From Mycobacterium sp. E2479 (lineage in GTDB: Bacteria > Actinomycetota > Actinomycetes > Mycobacteriales > Mycobacteriaceae), in assembly GCF_001667925.1 (NCBI RefSeq), contig NZ_LZJR01000129.1, forward strand, positions 1 through 64,000: DNA of 64,000 nt. The letters run 5' to 3'. Of this stretch, positions 44,792 to 53,900 are shown in pieces. How positions within the stretch are numbered: position 1 is the first letter of the stretch; each line of letters begins with the position of its first letter. A program made the translations under genes and the position numbers. The notes below the pieces were generated by a model that was not told where the DNA came from, ran no database searches, and was given only the letters and a program-made list of their open reading frames with translations.

Positions 44792-46162
44792 GTGAACGAC
44801 AATCCCTTCGCCGGCCCGTTCGCCAAGCAGCCGCGATCGCCCCTGGAGCTGCTGGACACCGTGCCGGACTCCGTCCTGCGTCGCCTGAAGCAGTACTCCG
44901 GCCGGCTGGCCACCGAAGCGGTCTCGGTGATGGGCGATCGATTGCCGTTCTTCGGCGAGCTGGAAGCATCGCAGCGGGCCAGCATGGCGCTGGTGGTGCA
45001 GACTGCCATCAACAACTTCGCCGAGTGGATGCAGGACCCGCACAGCAACGTCAGCCACACCGCCCAGGCCTTCGAGCTGGTGCCCCAGGACCTCGCCCGC
45101 CGCATCGCCCTGCGCCACAGCGTGGACATGGCGCGAGTGACCATGGACTTCTTCGAGGAAGTGGTCCCGCTGCTGGCTCGCTCCGAAGAACAGCTGACCG
45201 CCCTGACCGTGGGCATCCTCAAGTACAGCCGCGACCTGGCGTTCACCGCGGCCACCGCCTACGCGAACGCGGCCGAGGCACGCGGGACCTGGGACAGCCG
45301 AATGGAAGCCAGCGTCGTCGACGCGGTGGTCCGCGGCGACACCGGCCCCGAGCTGCTGTCCCGCGCCGCGGCGCTGAACTGGGACACCACGGCGCCGGCG
45401 ACCGTCGTGGTCGGCACCCCGGCCCCCGGCCGCGACGGGTCGACCGGCCCCGACGACAGCGAACGCGCAAGCCAGCACGTCCGCGATATCGCCGCGCAGC
45501 ACGGGCGCGCGGCCCTCACCGACGTGCACGGCACCTGGTTGGTGGCGATCGTGTCCGGCCACTTGTCACCAACCGACAAATTCCTTAACGATCTGCTGGT
45601 GGCGTTCGCCGACGGCCCCGTGGTCGTCGGACCCACCGCACCCATGCTGACGGCGGCATTCCACAGCGCCAGCGAGGCGATATCCGGTATGAACGCCGTG
45701 GGTGGCTGGCGTGGGGCGCCGCGTCCGGTACTCGCGCGGGAACTGCTGCCCGAACGGGCCCTGATGGGCGACGCATCGGCGATCGTGGCGCTGCACACCG
45801 ACGTGATGGGCCCGCTGGCCGACGCGGGTCCCACGCTGATCGAGACTCTTGACGCTTACTTAGATTGTGGCGGCGCGATTGAGGCGTGTGCCAGAAAGTT
45901 GTTCGTTCATCCAAACACCGTGCGCTACCGACTCAAGCGGATCACCGACTTCACGGGCCGCGATCCCATGCAGCCGCGCGATGCATATGTGCTGCGAGTA
46001 GCGGCGACGGTCGGCCAGCTCAACTACCCCACCAATCCGCCAAACGCCGTCAACAACCCCATGCCGGCGGTTCCGCTGCCGGTCAGAGGGGTTGCCGCGG
46101 GCCATGCGGGTGACAGTGACTCAGGCAACAGATCGCGGCACGATATCAAACCCATAGCTTAA
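44792..46162 (+). CDS. mabR: PucR/CdaR-type regulator of FAS-II
   Basis: A 456-residue regulator corresponding to Rv2242 (MabR), which in mycobacteria binds the promoter of the fabD-acpM-kasA-kasB-accD6 operon. The N-terminal and central regions form the sensor part (LTALTVGILKYSRDLAF). The C-terminal helix-turn-helix of the PucR type is ETLDAYLDCGGAIEACARKL and HPNTVRYRLKRI (about residues 352-385). I start at GTG 44792 after TTAGGG. A Pro/Asn/Gly-rich tail of about 40 residues follows the last conserved segment (QLNYPT); I recall the H37Rv protein ending there. Confidence 0.92.
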   Translation: MNDNPFAGPFAKQPRSPLELLDTVPDSVLRRLKQYSGRLATEAVSVMGDRLPFFGELEASQRASMALVVQTAINNFAEWMQDPHSNVSHTAQAFELVPQDLARRIALRHSVDMARVTMDFFEEVVPLLARSEEQLTALTVGILKYSRDLAFTAATAYANAAEARGTWDSRMEASVVDAVVRGDTGPELLSRAAALNWDTTAPATVVVGTPAPGRDGSTGPDDSERASQHVRDIAAQHGRAALTDVHGTWLVAIVSGHLSPTDKFLNDLLVAFADGPVVVGPTAPMLTAAFHSASEAISGMNAVGGWRGAPRPVLARELLPERALMGDASAIVALHTDVMGPLADAGPTLIETLDAYLDCGGAIEACARKLFVHPNTVRYRLKRITDFTGRDPMQPRDAYVLRVAATVGQLNYPTNPPNAVNNPMPAVPLPVRGVAAGHAGDSDSGNRSRHDIKPIA

Positions 46163-46169
46163 AGAGCCG

Positions 46170-46190
46170 TTTTGTGGGGAGTTCACAAAA
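46170..46190 (+). promoter_or_regulatory. Candidate MabR operator upstream of fabD
   Basis: A perfect inverted repeat TTTTGTG (46170-46176) and CACAAAA (46184-46190) with a 7-bp spacer lies 66 bp before fabD and just after the mabR stop. The position and palindromic form fit the described MabR site in the fasII promoter. A possible -10 hexamer (CATAAT, 46206-46211) follows. Confidence 0.6.
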
Positions 46191-46256
46191 ACCTAAGATG
46201 AGGTTCATAATCTGATACACCCGCCAAAACCGTTTCCACAGTGTTCTCTTAAACAC

Positions 46257-47165
46257 GTGATTGCTTTGCTTGCGCCCGGACAGGGTTCGCAGACCGAGGG
46301 GATGCTCTCGCCATGGCTGGAGCTCGCCGGCGCCGCTGACCAGTTGGCGCTGTGGTCCAAGGCCAGTGGGCTCGACCTCGTGCGCCTGGGCACCACCGCG
46401 TCGACCGAAGAGATCACCGACACCGCGGTCACGCAGCCGCTGGTTGTCGCCGCCACGCTGCTGGCCCACCAGGAGCTGACCAGGCGCGGCCTGCTGTCGG
46501 ACGCGGATCTGGTCGTCGCCGGCCACTCGGTCGGAGAGATCGCCGCCTACGCCATCGCGGGCGTGATCGCCGCCGACGCCGCCGTCGCGCTGGCCGCCAC
46601 TCGTGGCGCCGAGATGGCCAAGGCATGCGCCATCGAGCCCACCGGCATGTCGGCGGTGCTCGGTGGGGACGAGGGCGAAGTTCTGGCCCGGCTCGAGCAG
46701 CTTGACCTGTTCCCCGCCAACCGCAACGCCGCCGGGCAGATCGTCGCCGCCGGCTCGCTGACCGCGCTGGAGAAGCTGGCCGAGGACCCGCCGGAGAAGG
46801 CTCGGGTCCGTGCCCTGGGCGTGGCCGGAGCGTTCCACACCAAGTACATGGCGTCGGCGCTCGACGGCTACGCCGCCGCGGCGGCCGCCGTTGCGACGTC
46901 CGAGCCCACCGCCAAGCTGTTGTCGAACCGCGACGGCAAGCCGGTCGCGTCGGCGACCGCGGCGATGGAGGCGCTGGTCGCTCAGCTGACCCAGCCGGTG
47001 CGCTGGGACCTGTGCACCGCGACGCTGCGTGACCTGGAAGTCACTGCGGCCGTCGAATTTCCGCCTGCGGGAGCCCTCACAGGCATCGCCAAACGAGAAC
47101 TTCGGGGGATCACGGCTCGCGCCGTCAAGTCGCCCGCAGACCTGGACGCTTTGGCCGAGCTTTAA
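46257..47165 (+). CDS. fabD: Malonyl-CoA:ACP transacylase
   Basis: Loads malonate onto AcpM for the mycolic acid FAS-II cycle (Rv2243). At 302 residues, it shows the opening LLAPGQGSQTEGM, the nucleophile elbow GHSVGE (Ser about residue 90) and a catalytic-type His in GAFHTKYM. The start is GTG 46257. It is the first gene of the FAS-II operon. Confidence 0.97.
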   Translation: MIALLAPGQGSQTEGMLSPWLELAGAADQLALWSKASGLDLVRLGTTASTEEITDTAVTQPLVVAATLLAHQELTRRGLLSDADLVVAGHSVGEIAAYAIAGVIAADAAVALAATRGAEMAKACAIEPTGMSAVLGGDEGEVLARLEQLDLFPANRNAAGQIVAAGSLTALEKLAEDPPEKARVRALGVAGAFHTKYMASALDGYAAAAAAVATSEPTAKLLSNRDGKPVASATAAMEALVAQLTQPVRWDLCTATLRDLEVTAAVEFPPAGALTGIAKRELRGITARAVKSPADLDALAEL

Positions 47166-47252
47166 AGCCAGCTCGACCAGTTGCACAACCAGTACAACCG
47201 CATAGCACGTCAATTCGCCTAACACACAACACATTACGAAGGGAAGCACGCT

Positions 47253-47600
47253 GTGGCTGTCAGCCAGGAAGAAATCATCGCCGGTATCGCCGAGATCATC
47301 GAAGAGGTAACCGGTATCGAGCCCTCCGAGGTCACCCCGGAGAAGTCCTTCGTCGACGACCTGGACATCGACTCGCTGTCGATGGTCGAGATCGCCGTGC
47401 AGACCGAGGACAAGTACGGCGTCAAGATCCCCGACGAGGACCTCGCCGGTCTGCGTACCGTCGGTGACGTCGTCTCCTACATCCAGAAGCTCGAGGAAGA
47501 GAACCCCGAGGCCGCCGAGGCGCTGCGCGCCAAGCTGGAGACCGAGAACCCCGACGCCGTTGCCAACGTCAAGGCGAGGCTGGAAGCGGACAGCAAGTGA
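47253..47600 (+). CDS. acpM: Meromycolate acyl carrier protein
   Basis: The 115-residue mycobacterial ACP (Rv2244) that carries growing meromycolate chains. The phosphopantetheine serine is in [12 protein letters not shown] (about residue 41). The extended C-terminal tail beyond the 80-residue ACP core is typical of AcpM and is rich in Glu/Ala. It starts at GTG 47253 after AAGGGA. Its TGA overlaps the kasA GTG. Confidence 0.97.
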   Translation: MAVSQEEIIAGIAEIIEEVTGIEPSEVTPEKSFVDDLDIDSLSMVEIAVQTEDKYGVKIPDEDLAGLRTVGDVVSYIQKLEEENPEAAEALRAKLETENPDAVANVKARLEADSK

Positions 47601-48847
47601 GTAAGCCTTCCACTGCTAATGGCGGTTACCCCAACGTTGTGGTAACCGCCGTCTCGGCGACGACATCGATCGCGCCGGACATCGAGAGCACGTGGAAGGG
47701 TTTGTTGGCCGGCGAGAGCGGCATCCACGTCCTCGAAGACGAGTTCATCACCAAGTGGGACCTGCCCGTCAAGATCGGTGGACACCTCAAGGAGCCCATC
47801 GACGAACAGATGAGCAGGCTCGACTTGCGCCGCATGTCCTACGTGCAGCGGTTGGCCAAGCTGCTCAGCGGTCAGTTGTGGGAGGCCGCCGGCAGCCCGG
47901 AGGTCGATCCCGACCGGTTCTCGGTCGTGGTCGGCACCGGGCTCGGCGGCGCCGAAAGGATCGTGGAGAGCTACGACCTGATGAACGAGGGCGGGCCCCG
48001 CAAGGTGTCGCCGCTCGCGGTTCAGATGATCATGCCCAACGGCGCCGCGGCGGTGGTGGGTCTGCAGCTCGGCGCCCGCGCCGGGGTCATCACCCCGGTC
48101 TCGGCCTGCTCGTCGGGCTCGGAGGCAATCGCCCACGCCTGGCGTCAGATCGTCATGGGCGATGCCGACTTCGCCGTCTGCGGGGGTGTCGAGGGTCCCA
48201 TCGAGGCGCTGCCCATCGCGGCGTTCTCGATGATGCGGGCCATGTCGACGCGCAACGATGAGCCCGAGCGCGCATCGCGGCCGTTCGACAAGGACCGCGA
48301 CGGCTTCGTTTTCGGTGAAGCCGGTGCGCTGATGATCATCGAGACCGAAGAGCACGCCAAGGCCCGGGGTGCCAAGCCTCTGGCCCGGTTGATGGGTGCC
48401 GGCATCACCTCGGACGCGTTCCACATGGTGGCGCCGGCGGCGGACGGCGTCCGTGCAGGCCGGGCGATGACGAGGTCGCTCGAGCTGGCGGGGTTGTCCC
48501 CCAAGGACATTGACCACGTGAACGCGCACGGTACCGCGACGCCGATCGGCGACACCGCCGAGGCCAACGCCATTCGGGTCGCAGGCTGTCAGGAAGCGGC
48601 GGTGTACGCACCGAAGTCGGCTCTGGGCCACTCCATCGGAGCGGTCGGAGCTTTGGAATCTGTTCTCACGGTATTGAGCCTTCGGGATGGCGTGATACCG
48701 CCAACACTCAACTACGAAACACCCGATCCCGAGATCGACCTTGATGTTGTCGCGGGCGAACCTCGCTACGGCGAATTGCGCTATGCGATCAACAACTCGT
48801 TCGGGTTCGGTGGCCACAACGTGGCACTCGCCTTCGGGCGTTACTGA
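47597..48847 (+). CDS. kasA: Beta-ketoacyl-ACP synthase KasA
   Basis: A condensing enzyme of FAS-II (Rv2245), the target of thiolactomycin-like inhibitors. At 416 residues, it has the nucleophile cysteine in [10 protein letters not shown] (Cys171) and the catalytic histidines in [11 protein letters not shown] and [10 protein letters not shown]. It starts at GTG 47597 overlapping acpM. The next gene, kasB, lies in the same frame beyond the TGA stop. Confidence 0.97.
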   Translation: MSKPSTANGGYPNVVVTAVSATTSIAPDIESTWKGLLAGESGIHVLEDEFITKWDLPVKIGGHLKEPIDEQMSRLDLRRMSYVQRLAKLLSGQLWEAAGSPEVDPDRFSVVVGTGLGGAERIVESYDLMNEGGPRKVSPLAVQMIMPNGAAAVVGLQLGARAGVITPVSACSSGSEAIAHAWRQIVMGDADFAVCGGVEGPIEALPIAAFSMMRAMSTRNDEPERASRPFDKDRDGFVFGEAGALMIIETEEHAKARGAKPLARLMGAGITSDAFHMVAPAADGVRAGRAMTRSLELAGLSPKDIDHVNAHGTATPIGDTAEANAIRVAGCQEAAVYAPKSALGHSIGAVGALESVLTVLSLRDGVIPPTLNYETPDPEIDLDVVAGEPRYGELRYAINNSFGFGGHNVALAFGRY

Positions 48848-48904
48848 GGTACGGAGTCCGGCGACGACGCGGGCCGCAATCGGCCCGACGAGGAGTCGGA
48901 CAGT

Positions 48905-50182
48905 TTGGAAGGAACGTTCGCAAGACCCATGACAGAGCTGGTTACCGGGAAAACGCTCCCGAACGTGGTCGTCACTGGCATCGCCATGACGACCGCGTTG
49001 GCTACCGATGCCGAGAACACTTGGAAGCTGTTGCTGGACAGCCAAAGTGGTATCCGCAAACTCGAGGATCCGTTCGTCGAGGAGTTCGACCTGCCGGTGC
49101 GCATCGGCGGGCATTTGCTGGAGGAATTCGACAGCCAAATGACCCGTATCGAGTTGCGCAGGACGGGCTACCTGCAGCGGATGTCCACCATTTTGGGCCG
49201 CCGCGTCTGGGAGAACGCCGGCTCCCCCGAGGTCGACAGCAACCGGCTGATGGTGTCCATCGGCACCGGCTTGGGTTCGTCGGAAGAGATGGTCTTCAGC
49301 TACGACGACATGCGCGCTCGTGGCATGAAGGCCGTTTCTCCGCTGGGCGTCCAGAAGTACATGCCCAACGGCGCATCGGCGGCGGTGGGATTGGAGCGGC
49401 ATGCCAAAGCCGGCGTGATCACCCCGGTGTCGGCGTGCGCGTCGGGTTCCGAGGGCATCGCGCAGGCGTGGCGCAACATCGTGTTCGGCGAGGCCGACAT
49501 CGCCATCTGCGGTGGCGTGGAGACCCGTATCGAGGCGGTGCCGATCGCGGCGTTCGCCCAGATGCGCATCGTGATGTCGACCAAGAACGACGACCCGGCC
49601 GGGGCGTGTCGCCCGTTCGACCGCGACCGGACCGGCTTCGTGTTCGGGGAGGCCGGCGCGCTCATGGTCATCGAGACCGAGGAACACGCCAAAGCCCGCG
49701 GCGCCAACATCTTGGCCCGCATCATGGGCGCCAGCATCACCTCCGACGGCTATCACATGGTGGCCCCGGACCCCAACGGCGAACGCGCCGGCCACGCGAT
49801 GAGCCGCGCCATCCAACTCGCCGGGCTCACGCCGTCCGACATCGGCCACGTCAACGCCCACGCCACCGGCACCTCGGTCGGTGACGTCGCCGAGGCCAGG
49901 GCCATCAACAACGCGCTGGGCAGCAACAAACCCGCCGTCTATGCCCCCAAAGCCGCACTCGGCCACTCGGTGGGCGCCGTGGGTGCCGTGGAATCCATCC
50001 TGACCGTGCTCGCCCTGCGCGACCAGGTGGTCCCCCCCACGCTCAACCTGGAAAACCTCGACCCCGAAATCGACCTCGACGTCGTCGCAGGCAAACCACG
50101 GCCGGGCAACTACGAGTACGCGATCAACAACTCGTTCGGGTTCGGCGGACACAACGTGGCCATCGCCTTCGGGCGCTACTAG
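48905..50182 (+). CDS. kasB: Beta-ketoacyl-ACP synthase KasB
   Basis: A KasA paralogue (Rv2246) that extends mycolates to full length. The active-site cysteine is in [10 protein letters not shown] and the histidines in [11 protein letters not shown] and [10 protein letters not shown]. The start is a choice: TTG 48905 ([12 protein letters not shown], 425 residues) has GAGGAG 9 bp upstream and matches the conserved N-terminus I recall from M. tuberculosis; ATG 48929 (417 residues) has no clear ribosome site. There is no stop between the kasA TGA and this start in the shared frame. Confidence 0.95.
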   Translation: MEGTFARPMTELVTGKTLPNVVVTGIAMTTALATDAENTWKLLLDSQSGIRKLEDPFVEEFDLPVRIGGHLLEEFDSQMTRIELRRTGYLQRMSTILGRRVWENAGSPEVDSNRLMVSIGTGLGSSEEMVFSYDDMRARGMKAVSPLGVQKYMPNGASAAVGLERHAKAGVITPVSACASGSEGIAQAWRNIVFGEADIAICGGVETRIEAVPIAAFAQMRIVMSTKNDDPAGACRPFDRDRTGFVFGEAGALMVIETEEHAKARGANILARIMGASITSDGYHMVAPDPNGERAGHAMSRAIQLAGLTPSDIGHVNAHATGTSVGDVAEARAINNALGSNKPAVYAPKAALGHSVGAVGAVESILTVLALRDQVVPPTLNLENLDPEIDLDVVAGKPRPGNYEYAINNSFGFGGHNVAIAFGRY

Positions 50183-50215
50183 ACCCGGGCACCACCGAAT
50201 ATCAGGAGACCTGCG

Positions 50216-51637
50216 ATGACTATCACGGCCCCCGAGACGGTTGGCGAGTCGCTCGACCCTCGCGACCCGCTGTTGCGCTTGAGCAATTTCTTCGACGATG
50301 ACAGCGTCGAGCTGCTGCACGAGCGGGACCGTTCCGGCGTCCTTGCCGCCGCGGGGACCGTGAATGGCGTGCGCACCATCGCGTTTTGCACCGACGGAAC
50401 CGTCATGGGCGGCGCGATGGGCATCGAGGGGTGCACGCACATTGTCAACGCCTATGACACCGCCATCGAGGAGCAGAGCCCGATCGTGGGTATCTGGCAC
50501 TCCGGCGGTGCCCGGCTGGCCGAGGGTGTGAAGGCACTTCACGCGGTGGGCCTGGTCTTCGAGGCGATGATTCGGGCGTCCGGTTACATCCCGCAGATCT
50601 CGGTGGTCGTCGGCTTCGCCGCCGGCGGCGCCGCCTACGGGCCGGCCCTGACCGACGTCATCGTGATGGCGCCGGAAAGCCGGGTGTTCGTCACCGGGCC
50701 GGACGTGGTGCGCAGCGTCACCGGCGAGGACGTGGACATGTGCTCGCTCGGCGGGCCGGAGACCCACCACAAGAAGTCCGGGGTCTGCCACATCGTCGCC
50801 GACGACGAGCTCGACGCGTACGAACGCGGCCGCCGGCTGGTCGGGTTGTTCTGCCAGCAAGGGCATTTCGACAAGAACAAGGCCGAGGCCGGTGACACCG
50901 ACATCCATGCGCTGCTGCCCGAGTCGTCGCGCCGGGCCTACGACGTGCGGCCGATCGTGACCGCGATCCTGGACGACGAGACGCCTTTCGACGAATTCCA
51001 GGCCAACTGGGCGCCGTCGATGGTGATCGGCCTTGGCCGGCTGTCCGGCCGCACGGTCGGCGTGCTGGCCAACAACCCGTTGCGCCTGGGCGGTTGCCTG
51101 AACTCTGAAAGTGCCGAGAAGGCAGCGCGGTTCGTGCGACTCTGCGACGCATTCGGCATTCCGCTGGTGGTGATCGTCGACGTGCCCGGCTATCTGCCCG
51201 GTGTCGACCAGGAGTGGGGCGGGGTGGTGCGCCGCGGCGCCAAGCTGCTGCACGCGTTCGGCGAGTGCACGGTTCCGCGCGTCACATTGGTCACCCGAAA
51301 GACCTACGGCGGGGCCTACATTGCAATGAACTCCCGGTCACTGAACGCGACCAAGGTGTACGCGTGGCCGGACGCCGAGGTCGCGGTGATGGGCGCCAAG
51401 GCCGCCGTCGGCATCCTGCACAAGAAGAAGCTGGCCGCCGCGGCGGACCACGAGCGCGAGGCGCTGCATGACGAGCTCGCCGCCGAGCACGAGCGGATCG
51501 CGGGCGGCGTGGACAGCGCCATCGAGATCGGCGTCGTCGACGAGAAGATCGACCCGTCGCACACCCGCAGCAAGCTCACCGAGGCTCTGGCCCAGGCGCC
51601 CGCGCGCCGCGGCCGCCACAAGAACATCCCGCTGTAA
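50216..51637 (+). CDS. accD6: Acetyl/propionyl-CoA carboxylase beta subunit AccD6
   Basis: The carboxyltransferase subunit (Rv2247) that pairs with AccA3 to supply malonyl-CoA for FAS-I and FAS-II. At 473 residues, it has the two crotonase-like oxyanion regions: WHSGGARLAEGVKA in the N-terminal half and RKTYGGAYIAMNSR in the C-terminal half. The start is ATG 50216 with AGGAG upstream. It closes the FAS-II operon. Confidence 0.96.
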   Translation: MTITAPETVGESLDPRDPLLRLSNFFDDDSVELLHERDRSGVLAAAGTVNGVRTIAFCTDGTVMGGAMGIEGCTHIVNAYDTAIEEQSPIVGIWHSGGARLAEGVKALHAVGLVFEAMIRASGYIPQISVVVGFAAGGAAYGPALTDVIVMAPESRVFVTGPDVVRSVTGEDVDMCSLGGPETHHKKSGVCHIVADDELDAYERGRRLVGLFCQQGHFDKNKAEAGDTDIHALLPESSRRAYDVRPIVTAILDDETPFDEFQANWAPSMVIGLGRLSGRTVGVLANNPLRLGGCLNSESAEKAARFVRLCDAFGIPLVVIVDVPGYLPGVDQEWGGVVRRGAKLLHAFGECTVPRVTLVTRKTYGGAYIAMNSRSLNATKVYAWPDAEVAVMGAKAAVGILHKKKLAAAADHEREALHDELAAEHERIAGGVDSAIEIGVVDEKIDPSHTRSKLTEALAQAPARRGRHKNIPL

Positions 51638-51643
51638 CTGGCC

Positions 51644-51663
51644 GGCGACGCCCGTTTGTCGCC
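51644..51663 (+). terminator. Short hairpin after accD6
   Basis: GGCGAC (51644-51649) and GTCGCC (51658-51663) form a 6-bp stem with an 8-nt loop, starting 7 bp after the accD6 stop. It is weak, but correctly placed between converging genes. Confidence 0.4.
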
Positions 51664-51720
51664 ACAAGGTGATCCGCGAATCCGCTGGCGCTGATGCTAT
51701 CGGATCCGAGAAGTCTGTCG

Positions 51721-53268
51721 TCATCCCCCGCCGCGGCTTAGGATCGCCGAAAGCGCTTGCCGCAGTTCCCCTTCGGGGTCATCGGGAAGTTCGTCGGTAC
51801 GCCACCCGACGAAATCGTCCGGCCGGATCAGCAGCGCGCCCTCCGACGGCAGCCCGGTAACCGCCGCCCACTCGTCGCTGTAGCAGCGGTGTGCGGTCAC
51901 CGCCGCCGAAGTCGCCGCCGCACACCACCGCTCGTCCCCGGACAACACGGTGAAACGGGGTCCCAGCAGGTCAAGTGTCGACACTCCCTCGCGAACCCAG
52001 ACGTGCGGCAGCCGAGTGCCGGGTTGTGCGCGCAATTCGTCCACCAACCCGCCATCGCCCGCATCACCTGTCACGACCGCGGTCGAGCGGTAGCGGTATC
52101 CGATGAGCAGGGCGAACATCGAGCACTCCTCGTCGGCCGGCAACTGCGGCGCGTCGCCACCCGCGCGCAGCAGCGCCACGGACGGGCCGGTGAGCGACTG
52201 ACGCGCGGCGAATCGGCCAACCGGATGACGCTCGGCCTGGTAGGTCGCCAGCAGTTCCGGTGCGGCGGTGCCGTGCAGAACGGCGGCGAGTTTCCAGGCC
52301 AGGTTGTGCGCGCTCTGGATGGCGGTGTTGGCTCCTCCGGCTTTGAACGGCGGCATGGTGTGTGCCGAATCGCCGACGAGAAATGCTCGCCCGCAGTGGA
52401 ATTGGTCGGCCACCTGTTCGTAGGGTTGCCACGCAGCGACCTCGATGATGTCGATGTCGATCCGCTCGCCGATGGCCTTGATGAGCACCTCGCGGCAACG
52501 CTGCGGTGTGAAGTGATCGGCCGTCTCACCTGCGCCGGGAAAGTAGGTGGTGATGAACATGCCGAGATCGCCTTCGGCGACCAGGAATATGCCGTCCACG
52601 TCGTCGTTTTTCACCTGCACTCCGTCGCCGTCGTGTAACTCCGGGACGAATTGTCGCCATCGCGCCCGGAAGTAGACGAACACCACATAGATCGGTAGCG
52701 CGCCGTACCCCGATGTGGTGATTCCCAGCCCGTCACGGATTGGACTGTGCACGCCGTCGGCGCCCACGAGATAGTCGGCCCGGACGGTCTGCGACTCCCC
52801 CAACTCCGCGTCGCGCACCACCGCGGTGACTCCCGTTTCATCCATCGCGATCGAGGACAGCTCCGTGCCGTAGCGCACCTCGCTGCCGCCTCGTCGCGCC
52901 GCGTCGCGCAGGATCGGCTCGAGCCGGCTCTGCGGGCAATACTGCGCCGCCGGCTCCGGGCTGAGCTTGTCCAGTCCGGCGAAGATCGCGTCGACGTCTA
53001 GGCCCGGCCGTTGCACGGCGCTGTTGAGCGTGGGCCTGACCACCAGCGTCGAGACCCGTTCGGCGACCGCCCGCACCTCGTCGCGAACCCCCAGGCCGCG
53101 CAAGATTTCCGAGCTGCGAAAACTCAGGTTGCGGGCCTTTGGGTAGAGGAAGAATTCCCGTCGCTTCTCGACCAGGAGCGAATGCACCCCGTGCTGGGCC
53201 AGCAGCGCCGACGTGGCGAGGCCGCCAACACCGGCTCCGACGATCAAAACCGGGACACGCGTCGCCAT
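51721..53268 (-). CDS. FAD-dependent aromatic monooxygenase (PheA/TfdB type)
   Basis: A 515-residue group A flavoprotein hydroxylase. The N-terminal Rossmann motif is VLIVGAGVGGLATSALLAQ, the DG motif is YLVGADGVHSPIR (about residues 160-172), and the FAD-ribityl GD motif is FLVGDSAHTMPPFK. A C-terminal thioredoxin-like domain typical of phenol hydroxylases follows. The start is ATG 53268 with GGAGG 8 bp upstream. A promoter with a perfect palindrome lies 40 bp upstream. I do not recall it between accD6 and glpD1 in H37Rv, so it may be acquired. Substrate unknown. Confidence 0.85.
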   Translation of the reverse strand: MATRVPVLIVGAGVGGLATSALLAQHGVHSLLVEKRREFFLYPKARNLSFRSSEILRGLGVRDEVRAVAERVSTLVVRPTLNSAVQRPGLDVDAIFAGLDKLSPEPAAQYCPQSRLEPILRDAARRGGSEVRYGTELSSIAMDETGVTAVVRDAELGESQTVRADYLVGADGVHSPIRDGLGITTSGYGALPIYVVFVYFRARWRQFVPELHDGDGVQVKNDDVDGIFLVAEGDLGMFITTYFPGAGETADHFTPQRCREVLIKAIGERIDIDIIEVAAWQPYEQVADQFHCGRAFLVGDSAHTMPPFKAGGANTAIQSAHNLAWKLAAVLHGTAAPELLATYQAERHPVGRFAARQSLTGPSVALLRAGGDAPQLPADEECSMFALLIGYRYRSTAVVTGDAGDGGLVDELRAQPGTRLPHVWVREGVSTLDLLGPRFTVLSGDERWCAAATSAAVTAHRCYSDEWAAVTGLPSEGALLIRPDDFVGWRTDELPDDPEGELRQALSAILSRGGG

Positions 53269-53307
53269 AGCAACCACCTCCGAGCTCCAGAGCCGCCTGG
53301 CTTTTTT

Positions 53308-53348
53308 TGATAGTAACTATCATTAGCAATTTACTGTCACATTATCAA
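53308..53348 (-). promoter_or_regulatory. Promoter with palindromic operator for the FAD monooxygenase
   Basis: Reading leftward, TTGATA (53348-53343) and TAATGA (53325-53320) are separated by 17 bp, a good sigma-A-type promoter. A perfect 15-bp palindrome TGATAGTAACTATCA (53308-53322) overlaps the -10 box and the expected start point. Its size suggests a TetR- or MarR-type repressor site. The stretch is distinctly AT-rich for this genome. Confidence 0.55.
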
Positions 53349-53486
53349 TGAGTTCGTTGTTGGCCAAGGTCTCCCAATGGCTCACCGGCAATTCCTGCTA
53401 AAGGCCGTTGCGCTTTGACCGGGAGTGGGTAAACAACGCCTAGCGCGGGATCAGTTTGAGTCAGTCCTAACCGGAAGGGGCATCGG

Positions 53487-53900
53487 ATGGTTCGTGAAGA
53501 GGGGGGCCGGTGGGACGTCGGCATCCAGGACAGCGCGGTTCACCTTGAGCGCATCTCTGAGAGCGACGAAGGGTTATTCGATGATTCGCTGTCACCTGAA
53601 GAGGCCCGTGACCTCGCCGGCCTGTTGACGAAATTCGCAACCAAGCTCGAGGAGGCCGCGGGCTCCGGCAAGACCGAGGGCTCCAAGGACAGCGGAGATT
53701 CCGAGGACTCCAACGACTCCGATGACTCCAACGACTCCGAGGACTCCAAAGACTCCGATGACTCCGATGACAGCGACGAATCGGACGACAGCGACGACAG
53801 CGACGACTCCGACGAATCCGACGACAGCGAAGACTCCGACGACTCCGACGAATCCGACGAATCGGACGACAGCAAGGACTCCAATGGGTCTTCGAACTAG
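53487..53900 (+). CDS. Ser-Asp repeat protein
   Basis: A 137-residue protein. Residues 1-60 look like a small folded domain (MVREEGGRWDVGIQDS, SLSPEEARDLAGLLTKF). Residues 63-137 are almost entirely Ser, Asp and Glu in DSDDSDES-like repeats with a few Lys/Asn. There is no signal peptide or anchor, so it is probably cytoplasmic, unlike staphylococcal SD-repeat adhesins. The start ATG 53487 has AAGGGG upstream. The end overlaps the convergent glpD1 end by 4 bp. A strongly acidic disordered tail could bind metal ions or basic proteins; that is conjecture. Confidence 0.7.
   Translation: MVREEGGRWDVGIQDSAVHLERISESDEGLFDDSLSPEEARDLAGLLTKFATKLEEAAGSGKTEGSKDSGDSEDSNDSDDSNDSEDSKDSDDSDDSDESDDSDDSDDSDESDDSEDSDDSDESDESDDSKDSNGSSN
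53673..53890 (+). repeat. Degenerate 6/9-bp repeat coding the Ser-Asp tail
   Basis: Iterated GACTCC and GACAGC hexamers, often grouped as GATGACTCC or GACGAATCC nonamers, encode the Ser-Asp tail. Such a tract can change length by slippage in multiples of three without breaking the frame. Confidence 0.65.

Noticed and set aside
47477-51253. 1258-codon antisense ORF across kasA, kasB and accD6
   Set aside because: It runs through well-supported genes on the other strand, its product is low-complexity Arg/Gly/Val/His sequence, and long antisense frames are expected in high-GC coding DNA.
53540-53884. Poly-Ser antisense ORF under the Ser-Asp repeat
   Set aside because: Purely the reverse reading of the GACTCC-type repeats; the sense ORF has the ribosome site and a non-repetitive N-terminal domain.
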